Shown here piece by piece: positions 45,886-59,368 of a DNA stretch of 64,000 nucleotides (within the stretch, counting starts at the first letter, position 1; every line of letters begins with the position of its first letter). Below the pieces are notes generated by a model. That model saw nothing but the letters and a program-made list of their open reading frames with translations. It searched no databases and was not told the DNA's origin. Position numbers and translations under genes: made by a program. This DNA is from Gymnorhina tibicen. Lineage: Eukaryota; Chordata; Aves; Passeriformes; Artamidae. Where the stretch lies: the NCBI GenBank assembly GCA_013399875.1, contig VXAZ01018984.1, positions 9,078,206 through 9,142,205 on the forward strand, written 5' to 3'.

Positions 45886-48800
45886 CAGCCTGACCAAGAG
45901 ATAACTGAAATCAGTGGAAGGATTCCCTCTGTATTAATTGGGCTTTGGCTATGGTCTCCATTTAGAGGGAACAGGGCTCACAAGGATTTCTTGGTTCCTA
46001 AGCTGGAGGTACAGAACAATTCTCTGAATCCCATATGAGCTATTTCTCAATCAAGTGTGGTAAGAAAAGAATCTCTGCATGAGACACTAGTACAGAAAAA
46101 ATATGACATGAAATCCTGCGTGTGTTTATGTATGTGTGTCAGGGGAAATGATATTAAATACACAGGAAAAAATAGAATTAGATATCAAAAACAGGATTAA
46201 ACCATAAAAATCTGTCCAGTATGGAGAATCCAGTTTGTAAGATAATCTTTTCTATAAAAGGCAGAATATTAAAGTAAATAACTCAGAAAAACCCGGGAGA
46301 ATCTGAGCTTTCAGTAACCAGCCAGATGGAGAATGCAATATAGGCAAGAGCACTGCATGCAACATTTCATATATCTAAGAAAAAAATAAAAAACAAGCTA
46401 TTTCTGGGGAACATTATTGCTCCTCATGGTTTCCTCAATTATTTCTTCGTTCTGCTCCTCCCCATGTGCATCACCACTATTAGTAAAGTCAGCCATTTGC
46501 ACTGAAAAGTACAATTTTGTTGCGGCACTAATCACACATTTCCTGCCCTCTCCACAGCATGGAGAAGCCTCAGCTCTCCGCTCTAACTCCCTACCACACT
46601 GCGATCTGTAAATACATTTCTTGCACAGAGCAAGGAAGCCAACTCAAAGGTACACATCAGTCTGAATAGGCTTTTCAGCTTTCATTTTGTCCAAACAGAG
46701 GGGGCTGTTAGTCTGTCCTTCTGCAGGGGAGTCTACACAGACAGGCTGGAAATGCTGGCAGATTCTTTAAGCGAGAAGCCAGCAGTCAGGACAGTCCACA
46801 AGGCACACCACTGGGTCCTGCCCCATGTCCACAGAGCTCTTGCTCCCTCCACCCAACTATCACACCACTGATTTACCAGTGCAAATCACCTGCACTTCTG
46901 AGAAATCCAAAACAGTATATACCCTAAAAACCTAATAGTCCCCAGCTTTACTGTCTTGGTTTTTTTGGGAAAGAGCACGAGGAACTAGATTTTGGGAAGT
47001 ACTAAGTACATAGTGTGCTGCCACTCCTCACAAGTACACAAGCAATAAGCAAGGCATAAGAGCTACGAAATTGTTGTGCTATTTCGAAAATATTTATTTA
47101 TTCTATTTTATTTAAATTCTCTTTGCTTTAATTATCTATAATGAAAATATAACCTTCCGTGGTAAACAGGTTCTGAGGCTTAATTAAACCTACAGGCTGG
47201 AGGAACACAGAATAAACTGTTAAAGAGGATAATGCAAGAGGAGTCACAGCTCCACAGTACAAACTGTCTAACACCCAATCAAAAGCAGACATAAAGCAAA
47301 CTAAGCAGGAAAATGGTACTCCAGGAAAAGAAAAACCAGCAAATTTTTGCATATTAATTTAAAGGAACCCTGTTTTCTAAACACCCATGAGGATCTAGAC
47401 TTGGTATCTAAGCATCTTTGAAGATTGCAGTCCTAGCTATCTCCAGCCAGCTTGCAACCACCTCTCTCTGAAAAGCCCCACTAGAATCAGTGGTTTAATT
47501 CTGGATCTCCTTCCATCTTGTGTTAATTACTTACATGTGTAGAGTCAGTGTGAGCTGATCTTGAGCATCACAGCTCAAGCGCCTGCAGAAACTCCCACCT
47601 GATCTATTACGTGACTGAGACAAGAATCACTCAGCTCCAGCAGGAAAGCTAATCATCAGCTTTTATCTAATGATAATATCTGCTACATTACCCCACAGGG
47701 ACAGAATTCTGTTTTATCCAACAGTTTGGGGTTACTCCTTTTAGGCTGACACGTCACAGTCAAGGAAGAACATGGACGCAGGGAGACTGGTATAGGAATA
47801 AAAAGGGAAACAGTAGGACAAACACATTCAGAAAAAAACAAATAACCAAATAGGCACATATTTTAGTGAAATAGACCCATGTTTCTCTTAAAACAGTTTA
47901 AAAAAATGTACGATTGTTTAATGAGAAATGTGAAATCAAGCTTTAGTGATCCCCAGCTCTTCAGCTGGATAAGCAACAACTTGCCCTTATTTTGATTAAG
48001 GAGAGCTATTACATGTTTTTCCTGAAGCTATTATTCTGCTAGGAGCATGCTGTAATTTACAAGTTTCTCCAAAAATCTTCCTTTAATGAAATGAATAGGA
48101 AATTAATGCTACCAGGCAGAAGGCTTTTAGCTAATGGTTTCTAACACTTATTTCTGAGATATGGGAAAGCAATTTTCGTTTACCAGCTATCTAAAGGTGC
48201 AAACAACCTGTAGTTTCACTGACAGCACTTTGATCCTCTTGTCTGCAGTTGTCAGACATTTTTGGTTTGGGGATAGCATACAGCAACTGTGAAGTCTTCT
48301 GCCCAGAAACACTGACACGCAGTATGAGCCTGGACCCAAAGTGACAAGAATTTCAGAAAACAGCAGTCCATTTAAGGCACAAATGGGTCTAAGATAGTCC
48401 TGTTCCTAATATGATCAAGAGAAGTTGGAGTTAAACCTCCCACTGGCTCCTATGCATTGATGGAGATGTTAGACAAGATCATGGCAAGACCAAAATACAC
48501 ATTGGTCACAGAACAGAGGACGGGTCCACCCAGACTGAAACCCAGGACAGCAGGCATGTTGCACAGAAACAGAAAGAAAAGAGAAATTATATCTTTACAA
48601 TGGTCCAAAGCAATGCCGTGGGAAAAAGGGCAAGACTAATTTAAAGACTGAGACACTGAAAAACCCATCCTCAATCAGCCTTAGGAGCAATTAACTAACC
48701 TGTGCTAGTTTCACCCAGTTTTATTATTCAGAAAAGGTAAAAGTCCTCAGCTTGCCAAAGGACTTGAAAACCCCTTCAAACACTCACATGACTGGCTAGA

Positions 48801-51420
48801 TGCTGGGCCAGTGAGTGGGGTCCCATGGCCATAGGAAAACACCAGTTTGTACCAGGATCCTGAAACTTCACCTTTGAATGGCAGCTGTAGCGGTGGCAGC
48901 AAGAGAGTGAGGCAAACATCAAGAATGAGATCAGGCCCTAAAGCAGGGCTGTACGTGTCATTCAGGGACGCAACATCTGCTGCTGTCGAATTGACACTAC
49001 ACACCACAGAGCCACGTCACCACGTCTGCTGCCTTTTCTTTCCGCGGCAGTAGGGATACCAGTTGGCAGGCACACTCTGGACCCAGTGCTTTGCTCACAT
49101 TTATGTCATGCTAACAGAGCCACTTCAAGTGTGAAAATACCATGAGCGAGATCAGTTCTGTCCAACAAATGGTGGTGCAGAAGGAAGGGCGTCGCCAGCT
49201 GGCTGAACCCACATCAATGCCAACAGGCAGCAGTGCTCTGGCACAGCCAGTAACACTGACCCTGGAGTCTTTGAGACAGAGACAAAAAGCCATGTCCCTC
49301 CCACTAGGAAGAGTTAGGTTGGGAAGGACACAGGGAGTACTCTGTGCTTCACTCCTGTTAATTCTTCTCTCAGGAGCCCTACTTTGAAGCGCTTTTGAAT
49401 TACACACCTGACACTGACTTTGAACAAGCTCTCAAAGTGATGCATGTCCCCTTAACTGACTTTTTATTTGGAAATACATTATTATATGGCCTTCTAGAGA
49501 AATGGAGTTGTCAACCACATGAATGACAACCCATGGCAGAAGACCAGCTCACAAAGTCCCTCTTTCTCGCTGTTGCTTGCAGAAACCTTAAAACTGAAAC
49601 AAATGCAAATAATTAATCATCACTTGCACATCATCAGTTAACAGTTAGAGCAGATGCAGGAATAAACAGACAATTGATGATCTTTCTTCACTAGGAAACA
49701 GGCAAATTCTTTTAAAACAGATGAGATACTAAATTCTATCGTGTCTGGGCACAGCTCACAACTGGGGCTGGCTTTTCCGAGCTTAAGGCTTGCTATAACT
49801 TTTCAAATGTGGTATTTGCTATCAATCTTCAAAGAGGACAATCTTAAAAGGTAACAGTTTCCTGCACTATGTTATCAATTATTCACTTTTTAATTACATT
49901 AGTAAACTGTCAATCAGAGACCTTAAGCATTAGCTTGACTTTTTGGTTAAGAAGCCTGAAATTTCTGAGACCTAAGAGAGGATGGAAAGATTATGCATGA
50001 AATTCAATCACAAAATAAGGCGAGTTCTGATGCAGAGCAGCAGACAATCTTTCCAGGCTGCACACATCATTGTTAGGATACCCACAGACCAGCTATCACA
50101 CTTAGGGGATTGTTTCACATCAAGGAAAATAGAAGGCGTGGGGGCAAAGACCAGGCCCCGGGCCTTGGATCTCTGTGCTTAGAGCCATAATTAGGGGAAC
50201 TCAGGTCATGCTTCCTTTCTTTCTCGCTATCACTTTGGACCAAAGGATCCGTCCTTCTGCTCTTCATTTCAGCACACTTCACAAAGGAGACCCCAGGGGG
50301 CCGGGGATGGTTTCTTACAAAGCAGCCTTATCTTTGCGATCAGAGCTGTCTCCTGGAAGAGGTCGGGTTTGCAGAGAGAGGAAGGACTGGAAGCTGGACT
50401 CCCTGGCAGTGCTCAGATCATTATAGTTCCCATTTAAAGAAACCCCACACTTTTTCCCAAAACTGGGAGGAAAAAACAAACATCCTGACCAGCTCTTGGA
50501 AAGGCAGGGTCCATTCCTCATGAATTCCCCATGTCACAAGGATGCTTAATTTCAGGTGCAGGCTGTCCACCCCTCACCTGGGCAGTCTCACTGAGACAGC
50601 AGAGCCAATTGCTTGGGGCAGTGCTGAGCCTTCTACATGCAGAGACCTCCGAAAATGACACCCTCATCAATGGTTTCTGCTTCTGCTGTGTATCTTGCCA
50701 AAGCACCAGAATCACAGCACCAGCAACATTTTTTTTTGCCAATATGATAATCATTGACTTTGGAGCGAAGGACAGACCTGCACAAGACATGCTTGCTGTT
50801 ATAAAATACAGCTAACACTGACACCAGTGTCACCAGAGTCCAACAATGGTCCGGTGGATGAGAAATGGAGCTCCTTGAAACAGTAGCTGCAAGAAAAGTT
50901 AGGAATTCCATTTCCCTGCTCCTTTGTTTTTCAAAAGCACCCAGTTAACTTGGAACCTAAATGTAAAAACAGACTTCTCCATTGCCTTATAGATGTGTGC
51001 AAACCCATCACACAAGAAAAGGCTACTCTACCCACAAAATCCTGTCTTTCTCTTTGAATTTATTTCACCCTCTCCTTACCTGCATCTATTTCTGTGTTTT
51101 CAGAACCCCCTCCCTGTTCACAAAAAACAAGTTACCCTCTTTGTCTCTCTGCAACTCACATATTGCTTTTAATAGCTTTGGTTGACAACTTATTCCATAT
51201 GTTTGCTTCCCTCTGAGTAACAGTTCTGCCTGAATTTCCTTTCAGTCTTAATTTCCTCATAATCAGATTGACTGCATAGCTCACTCTTTCAAAAAGCCCC
51301 TAAAACTTAAACTAGCAAGCAATACAACACACACACAAAACACCATGAGAATAGATTACTAGTGGTCTACTTTATTATTATCCTTTTCAGCCTCTGTTCT
51401 GTTAATGTTCTTGTTAGATC
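45886..51420. other. gene-free stretch, nothing recognised
   Basis: Mostly unique, AT-leaning sequence. A short TGTGTTTATGTATGTGTGT run lies at 46120-46138. At 49142-49387 (plus) an 81-codon ATG frame ends in a hydrophobic stretch (about residues 66-81), but it is overlapped by a 98-codon frame on the other strand and I cannot assign it. CA units occur at 51327-51339. No repeat family, RNA gene or CpG island was recognised. Confidence 0.45.
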
Positions 51421-51437
51421 ATATTAAATTGTTCTGT

Positions 51438-51595
51438 AAAAAATAGAAAAAAAATAGCTATCCGATTCCTTTATTTTTGTCTCATTAAAAAAAAATTAAA
51501 CCAAGAAAAGCAGAGAAAAAGTCTCTAGCCATCCACATCTTTGAGTGGAGGAAAACTGCAGTCCAGTCTCAAAAAAAAAACCAACCAAAAAACAA
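51438..51595. repeat. A-rich low-complexity patch
   Basis: Three A-rich tracts (about 51438-51456, 51487-51496 and 51570-51595) lie within 160 bp. No retroelement body is recognisable next to them. Confidence 0.75.
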
Positions 51596-53939
51596 ATCAT
51601 CCATGTAAATATGAACCCTTTATCGTCCCTGAGGTCTAGTTTAGAGCCTTCAATAATAACACCAGTTCTTTGGACCTATATTATTCCTTTTTAATGATGA
51701 AGCCAGTAAATACCTGTATGCTAGCCTAACATTTTTAAGGCTGTTTTGCTGCAATGAACATTAAATTCTGGCTCATTCTGAATGAAGAACACCACAGTCA
51801 AGAAGTGGTCTAGTTAGCGTGGTTTAGTCTCTTTTTATATCCACCTTTTTCATGATGATACTGCATCTTGCAGAAGGCTGCATTTCTTCTGCATTTACCT
51901 ATTTTCCATGAAAGCTGTGGTTAAAATAGAACAATTTTATGAAGAATTTGGCTTATAAGACCAAAATCCCACCAGTTCAGTTGGTACTTGATTACAGTGG
52001 TAGACCCAAACAACCACAGCTACAGTGAACCCTTTAACCCCATAATTCACAAGAATGTCCACAAGAACATCTCTGAAAACTAACCAGGCTACCTTTCCAA
52101 ATTAGCATCCCTCGGTGCCACACGCACACCCAGTGCTACATGTGAGCCCAGGATCACAGTCTGCCATCTGTGCGATTCAGAACAGATCCAGGAGAGCCCA
52201 TAATTGCTCCCGTGGTTATCTTACCTACGCTCCTACTCCTGGGAGATGGGAAAACTCATCAGATGCTGAAATCACAGACCTCTCTTCAGACAAGGGCTCA
52301 CAGCTTTAAGGAAAAGAAAATGCTCCTCTATCTTTTCATTATTTTCCTCATGTTCCTTGCCAATACATAAGGCTAGAGTGAGAAGTAACAAGCCCAGCAT
52401 TTCCTGGATCAAAAACCTGTGTTTATATATTTGAAAATTCATACAGACATTTATGCTACAGAAAAATAAAAGCACATAAGACCTATACTTTCTTTTCTTC
52501 TCATCAGCACTGCCTCTGAATGGCTTGGGTAAAAGGGATTTTCCTTTTATTATTTTACCCTTCTTCTACAAATTACATTTTTCTGCTGTGATGTTCTCCA
52601 CCAAACCCTCCAAAAGAATTTCCTATCAAGTCTTCCCCAGCAGACCCTAACAATCAAAGCTCACAGTTGCTGTATTGCTCCTTTTTTCCCCCTGCTTTCT
52701 ATTTTATTTTTTTTAAAGGAGTAAAATAACATTTTCCTGAGAGGACTGAGTGCATTTATTTCCTTTCAGGGTGGTAGAATAGTATACCCAGAAGGACAAT
52801 CTTGTGAGCTTATCACTAAAGAAACCTAGCCCTCTCCACACTCCTGGAAAAGGCGTGCACACAGGTGTGAAAATGGGAAACATACAGGGCGAAGAAGTAC
52901 TTCACTACCCACAAAAGCATGAGTAAGCAATGATGAGTTCTACACAGCCAAGCAGAGCACAGTGGCCTTGGCATCGACACCCCCAGGCTGTTTGGAACCC
53001 AGCTGGCAGAGCTGCAGAGGTGATGCACACAGCTCCAGGCAGAAGCAGGGGGCTGGGAGTGCCCCCAGGGACAGTGCTGCTGCCAGAGACCTTGTGCCAC
53101 GGGGTCACAGCCTGGCCACTGCTGGGCATCCACTTCTTGGGATAGTTATTGTCAGCAGCTGTATCGCAAGGCTGCCTAGGAGGGCTTGCCATGAAGTAGA
53201 ACTCCCCTGTGCTGGATACCCCCCTGGATAAACCCACTGCTACCCCTCATGCCTTTCCATCTCTCTCTTTACAAAGCACCAGCCACCTCACTGCCTTGAG
53301 GTTTTGTAGAAATAAAGGAAGGTGGTGGTGAGATTTTTCGGATTTTGGAGGTTGGGGATTCTTTTCAGCCTTCTCACCTTGTTTGTTCTCGTATTAGCAA
53401 ATAAACATGTTTTACATGAAATTACAGTAATTAATGTAAACCTTTTTAATGATTTGGCTTTAGTTCAGCCTTGAAAACTTGGTATGAAGTGGCTGGAGGG
53501 TAGTTCAGAACTGGTTTTATTCTCTTTTCACCACAGTGCCTTGATTGCTTTCAGTAAATAGGTTTCCTGGCACTAAATGGTTTGCCATAGTCTCTCACTT
53601 ACTGTAAAAACAGAAGGAAAAGAATGGCTGCACAAATCTGCCATCACACAACTTTTCATTCCTCCACTTCTCCCATTCTCAAGCCTGCACAAAACTGTTC
53701 CCGCTCGTGCCTGGCCACATTTCTACTGCTCCTAGCTGAAATGCATCTTTGCAAGGCTCACTCTGTTAGCAGTGCTCCCAAAATGCCAGAGCACATGTTA
53801 AGCACTGTCAGCCCCTTTGCCTTTTGAAATATGTCTTTGCACAGGGCGTCTTTCAAAACAATAAATCCTGGATATTTAAAAATCAGCAGCAGGGAAAAAA
53901 CAAGCTCCTCCATAGCCAGTGATAAGCACTGGGGTTTAT
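51596..53939. other. gene-free stretch with a GC-rich, CpG-poor segment
   Basis: Around 52960-53240 the sequence is GC-rich but poor in CpG. Overlapping open frames on both strands (up to 110 codons) appear there, as expected from few stop codons. No family likeness, and no repeat recognised in the rest. Confidence 0.45.
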
Positions 53940-54131
53940 TTCTTCTTCGCTTGAACTCGCAGTAATGAAGTCGAGTGTTTTAGAAGTAACATGAGACAAA
54001 GGTGTTGCCAAAAGTCAGCGATGAAGTTACTGAAATTTGACTCGTAATCATTCGCGGCCCCAAGCCACCCCAGACCAAGCGGTGCGAGTGATCGGCAGAG
54101 GCCCGGGGAGCACTGCAGGACTGTGTGCACG
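53940..54131. promoter_or_regulatory. weak CpG-rich patch
   Basis: About 14 CpG dinucleotides by hand count in roughly 190 bp, densest at 54042-54105 and running into the G-rich tract at 54132. The flanks are CpG-poor. It is too weak for a confident island. No TATA or initiator arrangement stands out. Confidence 0.3.
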
Positions 54132-54149
54132 CGGGGGGAGGGGGGTGGG
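54132..54149 (+). other. G-rich tract, possible G-quadruplex
   Basis: G runs of six, six and three separated by single bases, preceded by GCGC-type sequence. There are only three separated runs, so it meets relaxed rather than strict quadruplex definitions. It borders the CpG-rich patch. Confidence 0.6.
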
Positions 54150-57100
54150 CAAACAAGAGGCCAATTCAGAGCAACTGGAAGGCATCCCAGAAAAACAAAT
54201 GATGGAAACGTTTCAACCACCAAGCTGGGACTTCACCAAGCCTCTCGAAGAGGGGGTTGGTATAGCCAGCTCCCAGCAAGGATGATCAGTGAGCCACAGG
54301 GCTGGCACTAGCCCTGCCACATGGGAGTGTGCCTCCGGTGGCACGGCACACCTCCTCTTCAGGGCATCTTCTTCTGTGGCCATTTCAGGAAGCAGACCAC
54401 ATGCATGGCAGTGAAACATCAGGCTGTCCAGCTGCAAGCCTCATCTGCTAGTATTTCATATTTCGGGTGTACTCCTGGGAAAGTGCTTGCGCATTTCACT
54501 CCACAGGAAGAGAAGCAGCCTCACTGCCTCAAGAATAATTTATTGTCATTAATAATAATACACTGATATAGAACTTTTCATCCCAAAGGATGAAAAAAGC
54601 AATTTAGAATCTCCAAGCAATTTTCAGAGTGGAATAGTCTGTGCTTTAAGGCACATGCAACAGTGACACTGGAGTGTCCCTGGCTGTGCCTGTGCCAGTC
54701 ATGTGCCCAGAGGAAGTGTGCCGTGCCACAGACTCAGCTGACACCCTCCTTGGCAGCGCGCGGAGAGGAGACAGTGGCAACGGGTGAATAAACATGGCAG
54801 GGGGTGCAAAACCATCTATTCTAATGCATTCAATGGGATGAAGCCACTGGGGCCACGATCCCCCTTTCTCCGGGCAGAGGAAACAACCTTCCCTGCATGA
54901 ATCAGTGTGAAAAGGAAGAGATGATGGACCAAGTAACGGAGGTTTCAGAAAGGAAAGGACATTGGAAAGAAGACCAGAGAGAGATGAGTGGTTCCTTCAC
55001 TTAGGTTTCTTTTGCTGCCCAAAGCTAAGATGCAGTGCTTGCTGGACACCAGTAGTTAAAACATCAGTGTGCCCTTGATGCTTTTGTATCTCTCAGACTG
55101 GAAAAGGAAGTAACAACAAGAACTACTCTTTGGTCACAACTTCCCACTGCAACCTGAGTGCCAAGTCTTTCTTGCATAGCAAACTCCAACTTCAAAAAAA
55201 TTAATTAGGCAAAAATTGAGAAAATATAAAGCTGCACAAATGTTAACAAGTTTGTGCAGTGTTAGAGTAACGTATTTCTCCTGTATACCTTCTGAATCTT
55301 CCTTCCCTTAGTGCTTAATGCATAATCTGGAGAGATAAACACATAACTTTTGCTTAATGACCACCCAGAAATAAGAGCAACGTATTCCTCCAGAGAGCAG
55401 CAGTTGCATACAGAATTTTGCACCACAGGTCACTAATTCAAAGGTAACCTACTTTCCTAGTGACTCAGATGTATTAGTGTCTGCTGCTGCTTGGTGGCTT
55501 ACAAGTAAAACAGTTTTTCAACCTCATATGAGTTCTTTGTGTGTACGAGGCTCTAGCTTATACAAATGTTGTAAAATCTCCAGCTGCAGACAGGAGGGCA
55601 AGGGTCAGTGGAGTGAAGAAGGTCTCCTTTCCCAGTTGGCCCAGCTGATCTGTGTGAATCTGGACTGGAAGATGGGATCTCCATCCTCCTGGCATGACCC
55701 TCACGTACCTCTTCTTCCAATCTCCCTCTGAGCCCTCTTTCTTTATTTTTTCATTTACCCGAACCCCTTCTTTGGATTTCCACTTTTACAGTGGAAGCAT
55801 GCTTTCAGATCTCTAATCTTAAAAAGATCCAACAAATCAACCAATTCTGTTAGCACTTCTCTTGGTGAGCTACAGCTCTCCTTTCTCCATGTCTCACCCC
55901 TTCAGCTTGTTGGGAACACAGTTCATATAGAAGCAGAAATTAAAACAGTTGAAACGAGATTAGAGGATGAGGTCAGATGGACAAATCCCCATTGCTACTC
56001 AAGGCTGATAGATTTCATTATGAGAAGTGGTGCTAAAAATAGGTCTGAGTACAAAGCAGTGTCAGTACGGAGACTTCTATCACTGCTAGACTTGGGAATT
56101 TGTTTATGACTTTTCCCAGTGCAGAGACAGCCTTAGAAACACACTTCAGTAATCTTTGGGAGGGGAAAAAATAAAAGAAAGAAAATAAGGAGGAGAAAAG
56201 GAGACCATATCAAATATTTGTGGAGCCGTGAATCTGTTTACCTGGAGGATAGGTAAAATAAACAAGTATGCCAGGCATCAGGTTGTATTCTGGAATAGAA
56301 GATTCCACCATTCTTTGCATGCTATCCAGCTCACATCCATGAATTCTTTCATAAGACTGCACTAAAATTTTCATTAAGCATTTTGGGATTTATTTTTGTA
56401 TTAAAATCAATATTAACTTGTATTGTTCACTGGCAAGTCACTCTAATAGCATTATACAAAATGTTTTCAAACATACTGAATGAATGATGATGGTATAAAC
56501 CAGTTTTGGGGAAACTTTTATTTCAGTAAGTGCAGGGTAGTTATTTTATTCTTAAACAGCCTTTACCAGCATCAAAGAGATGTAATTGATGCAATGATTT
56601 CAAATGTTGATGGCTGCTGACATATGATTTTACAAACATGCAGACAGAAATTAGGATAGCCCAAGCTATCACAGCCACAAGTAAACTTTTAAGCAATTTA
56701 GGAATACATTAAGGGAAAGCAGAACACTCAGAAGACCAAGCAGATGCTGACTCCCATGGCTATGGCTGAACAGGCAATGATAGTGCAGCGTAGCAAAAGC
56801 ACGCTTGCTACAGGTTGAGCGGGTCTGAAAAGCCAACAGTCTCCCATCCCCAAGTCATTGCAGTAAGACCTTCAAACCCAGGATCCTGCCTGCATGGCAT
56901 AGCCACAAAACTCCCAGGGAACTTTTGGACTTTGAGCACCAGCTTCCTTGGAGGTTGAGGCACTTCACCCCTGCCTTGCCAAGCCCTGGGCCTGTGGTTT
57001 CTTCCCTGCATGTGTCCCTAAGGCTCCTGAACAGTGAGTCTTGCTCTGCCCTGAGCGCTCCGTGTGACATTTCACATGAGTCCAAGCTGGAGCCTCCTGC

Positions 57101-57324
57101 CATAAAAGAGGGATGGTGACATTTCCTCTGCCTTGTGGTGGAAAGGGAAGAACCCGCTTCTTCCTTTAAGGGTGCAAAACCTTGAGCACTTGCCAATATT
57201 GCATCCAAAGCATAGTATCCACACAGTACCAATACGGAAATTCTATTTTTGCAGTAGGATGTAAATTACTTTCTAAATTTATGCATGCCTCATTATTGCA
57301 TACCTGTCTATAAAGATAAACATT
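54150..57324. other. gene-free stretch, nothing recognised
   Basis: A few scattered CpGs near 54757-54865, otherwise AT-leaning unique sequence. Open frames (125 codons at 56855-57232 minus; 84 codons at 55477-55731 plus) have no recognisable domains. No repeat family or RNA gene was recognised. Confidence 0.5.
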
Positions 57325-57369
57325 TGTATATATATATATATATACGTACATATGTACATATATATATAC
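57325..57369. repeat. TA repeat with near-perfect palindrome
   Basis: Two TA-repeat arms flank a perfect 12-bp palindrome GTACATATGTAC (57346-57357). Together bases 57335-57368 form a 34-bp palindrome with a single mismatched pair (57345/57358). It could extrude as a cruciform. Confidence 0.92.
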
Positions 57370-59180
57370 TATCTCCAGGGACATCTGGAATGAGCAGAAG
57401 AAATGAGTGTCTTTCTCTGACGAGGGACTGACACATCACTCCTACAATAGTTCCATCAGGAGCCATGCTGCGAATCCTCTTCCACTTTCTGGTCTCCCCT
57501 TCTGGGCTAACCAGTCAATGGGAATGCTGAGAGAAATCTACCCAATGCTCCTCAACACCTTTCCAAACACAATCCTTTATGCCTATGAAAACAGCTTTTA
57601 AAAACTTTATTATTTTTGATGAAGTCACACTTTGTGTGCTACGGAAATGTGCTTGGGTTTGTTATTTTTTCTTCAAAGAATATTTCCAGGGCCTAGAGTT
57701 TTTAGATTGGTTTATGGTGTATGCTCCCAAGCTATGCATTATACATAAAATTAATGGTATATAGTTTCACTTTGTTTTTAAATCTATGCTTCTCGGAGTT
57801 CTTCCTCAAAGGAATAAATAAAACTCGCTCTCCGAATTATTAACAAATAATATCTACTGCAGACAGATTTTCAAATTGCATGGTAACGTTGATTTGAATG
57901 CGGTTACAGCAATTTACATCACTGCAAGACCTGACTGAAATTAATATTTCAGGCAGTTCAGTAGTACTGGTACAGGCTGTTCCCATTTGTATATTTAATA
58001 TCTGAAGTTAAGTGTAAATTTGCAAATAATAAATGTGTTCATGACTATATCTATATGCACACGCTTCTCTCAAAACTTCTAACGAGGCCTGAAGCACAAT
58101 AACAAACCAGCCTGAATATTCAAGCCAGCGTGTAAGAGCAGAGATCTCCCCGCACTCACTCATGAACACAGGCACTTCCAGGGAAAGCAAAGCCAGAGGG
58201 GTGGGGAGAAAGGGCAGATTTGGAGGGACAACACAAACTACTGTATATTTTGGGAGCATCATATCACCCCACTGCAGAAGTTTTCTTGTGGTCCAGCACT
58301 GGCTGCAGTGGGAGTAGGAGGGGCTGGCACTGGGACAGCTGCCTTGGGTTAAATCATACATTGCTCTCTGCTGAATATCAGACAGGATGAAAGAGACAAA
58401 TTTTTACACTGTCTATACACATACACCCTCAAAATATTTTTCTGATATTAGTTGTATGGGAAGATTTCTCAAAGACCTGCTACTCATAAAAACAAACCTT
58501 CTAACATCTCAGACCACAAAATCCCAATTGCACAGACGGGCAGTAATTCTTGCAACTTTTTCAGCTGAGTAAAATTTCATCTCATTAGCAGAAAATTAAA
58601 TCAAAGCATGTACTTATGTTTAAGTGGACAGCAAGGGATTGTGTAGAATTCATTCCTAGTCTGCCATCCCTGAATTCAGTACATCAGTCAAGCAGTCACA
58701 TCCACACTCGTAGGTACTCTTAGCCCCAGAAATTACTTCATTCTGCTTACTACAAAGAAAAGACCTGGAGTTTTGCAGTTGTTAGGGCTATGTGAGTACC
58801 TCAACTTCTTTTTAAAGGTTACAAGACATACCACAGAAAGTGAAATACAAAATTAATAACTAAGAGTTGGGGTCTTTTTAATTGTGATAGATGACTAGAA
58901 ATTTCAATTAAAACATCCACATAGATGAGTCCAAAGTGTACATGCAAAAATAACACAATCAAAACTTCAGTCATTACTATCTTCTCCAGGTTTTTAAAAC
59001 CTCTGACGCACTGAATGCAGGGGACTGACAGCAATAGATGTAATCTTCATTTTTAACTGTCGCGGAGGTAGTTTCACGGGGATTTAGTATAAGCATTAAA
59101 ATGCTTTAGAGGTTTAGAGCGTTTCTCAGCAGTAAAGCTGCATTAGGAGGTCGGCACAGCACTGCGGAGTTTCCAAATAA
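57370..59180. other. gene-free stretch, nothing recognised
   Basis: AT-leaning unique sequence up to the edge of the CpG island. A 117-codon minus-strand frame at 58008-58361 has no recognisable domain. No repeat family was recognised. Confidence 0.5.
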
Positions 59181-59181
59181 A

Positions 59182-59214
59182 CCCCCCCGCTCCCATGCCG
59201 CCCGGCCCGGCCCC
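59182..59214 (-). other. G-quadruplex motif on the minus strand
   Basis: The plus strand carries C runs of 7, 3, 3, 3 and 4 with loops of 3, 6, 2 and 2 bases. The minus strand therefore meets the G3N1-7 rule. It sits at the left edge of the CpG island. Confidence 0.75.
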
Positions 59215-59240
59215 GGCGGGCCCCGCGCTGCCCAGGGCGG

Positions 59241-59254
59241 CCGCCAGAGGGCGC
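59241..59254 (+). promoter_or_regulatory. CTCF-binding-site motif
   Basis: CCGCCAGAGGGCGC matches the CTCF core CCASYAGRKGGCRS at 13 of 14 positions (the third base is G instead of A). It lies in the densest part of the CpG island. CTCF sites anchor chromatin loops and insulate domains, and the plus orientation predicts the direction of looping. Occupancy cannot be judged from sequence and CpG methylation inside the motif could block it. Confidence 0.6.
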
Positions 59255-59368
59255 GGGCACCATTCCCGCGGGTGCCGCCGCCGCCGCTCGGTGCGCGCCG
59301 CTCCCTCCTTTCCCTTCCCAGCCCGGCAAAGCTCCCGGCACCGACCCGCACCCCGAGCTGGACACCAG

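Noticed and set aside
49142..49387. 81-codon frame ending in a hydrophobic stretch
   Set aside because: A 98-codon frame lies opposite it, no homology was recognised, and a hydrophobic end alone is weak evidence.
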